From positions 11,203,997 through 11,267,996 of the forward strand of contig NC_084809.1 in the NCBI RefSeq assembly GCF_963583255.1: a stretch of DNA of 64,000 nt, given 5' to 3'. The first letter of the stretch is position 1; each line of letters begins with the position of its first letter. The notes beneath the pieces were generated by a model, which searched no databases, was not told the origin of the DNA, and saw only the letters and a program-made list of their open reading frames with translations. Source of the DNA: Pyrus communis (Eukaryota; Streptophyta; Magnoliopsida; Rosales; Rosaceae). The translations under genes and the position numbers were made by a program. Positions 61,116 to 64,000 of this stretch are shown one piece after another.

Positions 61116-62532
61116 GTCCCTAAACATAAGGTACAACAAAATGTGGTTAGTCATATAGAAAGCCATAGACATACATCGTAGAACATTTGGGTTCTTTAAA
61201 CATGTATTGGTTTAATTTATGCATGAAAGCTACAGGTTTCATGTGGTAAGTTTTGAATGAAAACTTTGGGTTTCAAAGGCACTAAATTCGAAACTACAGG
61301 TTCGATTTAGTTATGAACTTTTAGTTCATATATAGGGGTACATGCAAGAACACAAAATACAATATACAATAAAGTGTAGTGGATTTGTGGATTGCTTTAG
61401 GAACCCAAGTGTGAGTGCTTCGGAACTACAAAAGATAGTCAATGGTTCAAAGAGACGAAATACTTTATTGAATCGTTAATTGCCAAAAAATGAGCTTCGG
61501 GCCAATAATTTTGGATTAATTGTTTGATTAGTGGACTGCTGGTCACTTTAATTAATTCAATAGATTGAGACCATTTAGGGTCGATTGATGAAGCTAAAAT
61601 AATTATAACAAGTGGTTTAAAATGATTGAGAATGCCAAAAATTTAGATTAGAAAAACCGTAGCCCAAACACAGTGGGCATGGGTGCCATGAGTAGGAAAA
61701 TGCCCTATAGGGTTTATTGGGCTTGGGTGTCTACTAGGAGCAGCCCAAATCATGGTTGTAGGCCACTGGTCCGATTTGGGGTAAGCCCAGCCGTAAAGGC
61801 GCAATGTTGGGCCAAGTTAAATGCACATGGCAAACCGAAATGACGTGTTGGTGTGCACGCGAAAACCCAGCAATACGCTGGTTTCAGATTTGTGCCTAGG
61901 GAAATAAGCCCAGCCGTTTGGGCTGGCTATTTGATTGCAAGCTGTGGCTTAAGGCAGAGCCCAACAGCAAGCTACTGGCGTTGGCCGAGATAGGGAACTG
62001 GTCTAACAAGCCTGGAAGGATGCTGTAGACGGGTCGGGGCTTCAGGCTCGTGTTAGGGACATGCCTAGCATGCTTCTGGCATGCGGCTTGGGTCGGGTTT
62101 GGACTAGGGCTTCAGGCCAGCACCGTGGTGCTGTGGCGATGTTGCAAAAATCTTAATTTTTGTTTGTTTGTTTGTTTTTTTTTTTTTTTTTAAATTTTTG
62201 GGTTAAAACCCTAATTGCTTCTAAATTAATTTCGATTCTTTGACTCACAATTCAACATAGCATAAATTCGTAATGCATGAAGAATTATATATATTGACAA
62301 AATATATGAACATATATATGATATATATAATTGGAAGGAAAATATAAATATAGGGGTTTCATGCATCATGGGGAATGTTTTCATGCTTCAAGGTTTTTTT
62401 TTCAAATATCTTAATTTATTTTAAAAGAACCTGATTGGCAAAAAATGATTGAAAGCCTTTGAATTTGTCGAAGATAGCCTCCTCCTACGATCCTTTAGTT
62501 CCTTAGCTTCTGGTAAAAGCGTGCTGATAATG

Positions 62533-62800
62533 TGTTGTAAGCCTATTTGACTGAACTGTATAAGTACAGAGAGGGAAAGGGGCCGGTGGCAACAAAAGAG
62601 AAGAGAGAGATTTAATTCTAAGGTGTGTGTGTTGTATCACCCCCTTATGCCTTTATTTATAGTAGTAGGAATGGTAGAATCCTTACTCTTTTAGGATTAC
62701 ATCTCTTAATAGGTAATCAACTCCTAATAGGTAACTACAAGATACCCTAGATATACTAGGATTTACACAATCACATTCCTAATCCGATAGGATTGCAACA
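62533..62800 (-). repeat. 5' LTR of the copia element
   Basis: 268 bp; minus strand starts TGTTGCAATCC and ends GGCTTACAACA. It differs from the 3' LTR by substitutions and small indels. Confidence 0.9.
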
Positions 62801-62989
62801 CTATTTTATATATTTCTCATAATTATTATATTATTATTTAATATTTTATTTGGTGAGATTTTTGTGGCCCATGAGGCCCACACCTAAACTCTCCTCTCAT
62901 CTCTTGCCCCTTGGCACCTTGTCTCCTACACTTTCGAACTCGCCATTTCCAGTGAAGGTAAGCTTCAAATACTCTTGAAATTTTCGTAT

Positions 62990-63554
62990 TGGGCACAATA
63001 ATAAAAATTGTGTTAACATGGATGGGAAATTAATCTAACAACTTATCAGAACGGAGGCGCAAAAAACCCTTTATTTGTGCTGACATCATTGGGCACTAAA
63101 CATAGTATTGTGCCCTTTGATCAAAGGGCACGCGTATTGTGACATCCCACATCGCCCAGGGGAGTGATCCTTAAATGTATATTCCTATCCTTACCTAGCA
63201 CGAGGCCTTTTGGGAGCTCACTGGCTTCGGGTTCCATGGGAACTCCGAAGTTATGCGAGTAGCGTGCGAGAACATTCCCAGGATGGGTGACCCATCGGGA
63301 AGTTCTCGTGTGAGTTCCCAAAAACAAAACCGTGAGGGCGTGGTCGGGGCCCAAAGCGGACAATATCGTGCTATGGTGGTGGAGCGGGCCTGGGAAGTGG
63401 TGCCGCCCGGGCCGGAATGTGACACGTATAGAGGGCACACATAAGATTTTAGTTGCTAATTGTTGCTATTGTTCTAAAGGCACATATGTTGGTGCCCTTA
63501 GGCCTTATAGGCACGTATAACTTTTTGTGCATAGTGCCCACAATTTTTGTAGTG
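62990..63554. mobile_element. CACTA-like remnant
   Basis: The right end reads GCCCACAATTTTTGTAGTG, whose complement starts CACTACAAAAATTGTGG, the terminal pattern of CACTA (En/Spm) elements. The left side holds GGGCACAATAATAAAAATTG but not a full inverted terminus, so the left end is uncertain. The interior has repeated GGGCAC motifs and a perfect 22-bp palindrome at 63110-63131 (half-site GTGCCCTTTGA). Interrupted by a Cassandra solo LTR. Confidence 0.5.
63138..63424 (+). mobile_element. Cassandra solo LTR with a 5S rRNA-like core
   Basis: TGTGACATCC...GAATGTGACA flanked by CGTAT at 63133-63137 and 63425-63429. The 5S-like segment contains AACTCCGAAGTTATGCG and GATGGGTGACCCATCGGG. A single LTR with an intact target duplication shows loss of the rest by LTR-LTR recombination. 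Confidence 0.93.
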
Positions 63555-63742
63555 AAATGTTTTTAACTAATATTAGCAATTATTAGGCTTTTAAAGGTGC
63601 GTCAGAAATGTGAGTGTGATTTCAATTTTAGAAATCAAATACTTTCAATATACAGAAAAATTTGAGTTTTATGGGAGAGGTTCCAATTTTAAGTTCAATA
63701 TAAGAAACTCATGAGTTTGATTACAATAAATTACCAGCTATT

Positions 63743-63743
<1 letters not shown>

Positions 63744-63803
<60 letters not shown>
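63744..63803. repeat. (GA)n microsatellite
   Basis: About 30 GA units. The surrounding 63555-64000 is AT-rich with no recognised gene. Confidence 0.9.
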
Positions 63804-63807
<4 letters not shown>

Positions 63808-64000
63808 TAACTAATTATAAAATGAGAAAAATTTGATAGGTCCCCCAATTAATAGGTAAGACTCATCTATCAAACTCACACTATTGTAGCAAACTCACAT
63901 CACCGTAGCAACAATGTTATAACAAAACTAATAATCAAACTTACATCTATCTTAATGTGTGCACTATTAGGCATACGTTTTATACAAATAATAAAGCTAT

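Larger units (their letters stand above)
55606..62800 (-). mobile_element. Complete but decayed Ty1/copia retrotransposon, 7.2 kb
   Basis: Target duplication CTATT lies at 55601-55605 and 62801-62805. The 5' LTR (minus strand) is 62533-62800 and the 3' LTR is 55606-55869; both have TGTTG...CAACA ends. A polypurine tract (CAAGGGGGAG on the minus strand) lies next to the 3' LTR at 55870-55879. The leader after the 5' LTR holds ATTATCAGCACGC rather than the canonical TGGTATCAGAGC. The LTRs differ at well over a dozen positions by eye, so the insertion is not recent. The pol frame is broken throughout. A truncated relative lies at 4030-4487. Confidence 0.93.
55355..62990 (+). repeat. Gypsy-type LTR fragment split by the copia insertion
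   Basis: TGTAACAACCCGTC at 55355 is a typical chromovirus/gypsy LTR start. The sequence runs to 55605, is cut by the copia element (55606-62800), and continues at 62806 (TTATATATTTCTC...) to about 62990, where a CACTA-like remnant begins. The strand and right end are inferred; no coding sequence of this gypsy element is present. Confidence 0.55.

Noticed and set aside
63744..63803. CRISPR-like repeat appearance of GA runs
   Set aside because: Simple dinucleotide microsatellites without spacers, in a plant genome.

Overview
The window is plant nuclear DNA. It has spliced genes with GT–AG introns, AT-rich intergenic DNA, many small MITEs and SINEs, copia, gypsy and LINE remnants, and three insertions of the 5S-rRNA-bearing TRIM Cassandra. 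The repeat repertoire and the gene sequences suggest a woody eudicot, most likely Rosaceae (apple or pear type). That assignment is inference from family resemblance.

Five intact-looking genes and one broken gene can be supported. (1) A secreted GDSL esterase/lipase, five exons, + strand, 10033-11707. (2) A SAC-domain phosphoinositide phosphatase of the SAC1-SAC5 plant class, sixteen exons, + strand, 23413-29868. (3) 40S ribosomal protein SA (uS2), five exons, - strand, 31944-33965. (4) A NOC1/CEBPZ-type ribosome-biogenesis factor (SLOW WALKER2 type), sixteen exons, + strand, 34960-42211. It is divergent from the RPSA gene and has site II and telo-box promoter motifs. (5) A class II cytosolic small heat-shock protein, two exons, - strand, 42491-43087, with a heat-shock element and TATA box upstream. 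(6) A SWEET sugar-transporter locus, - strand, 46587-47737, broken by an in-frame stop and a frameshift. RPSA and NOC1 together form a ribosome-production pair, one a 40S component and the other a 60S assembly factor.

The rest is mobile-element archaeology. Positions 1-4490 are a patchwork: copia (+), LINE RNase H remnant (+), gypsy gag and LTR (-), and the 3' end of a second copia family (+). Positions 6063-8457 look like one large solo LTR. Positions 8675-9757 hold a LINE-derived RNase H pseudogene between two ~110-bp direct repeats. Positions 12.4-22.9 kb have no recognisable gene but hold SINEs, MITEs with 9-10 bp target duplications, a LINE interrupted by a SINE, and a complete Cassandra. 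Positions 43.6-55.3 kb hold a hAT-type element with an 8-bp target duplication, long inverted-repeat MITEs, a second complete Cassandra inside a TGTACCCAT-rich array, and a head-to-head pair of PIF/Harbinger-like elements. That pair shares one TTA and interrupts a LINE reading frame; one member carries only the Myb/SANT-like accessory gene. Positions 55.4-63.0 kb hold a complete but decayed copia element (TSD CTATT) nested in a gypsy-type LTR. It is followed by a CACTA-like remnant that carries a Cassandra solo LTR (TSD CGTAT).

I found no clearly new biological system. The most notable structures are the paired Harbinger elements, the Cassandra series, the nested insertions, the in-frame minisatellite in the NOC1 gene, and the GASL variant of the lipase motif. 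All exon boundaries were placed by eye from splice consensus, reading frame and family resemblance.
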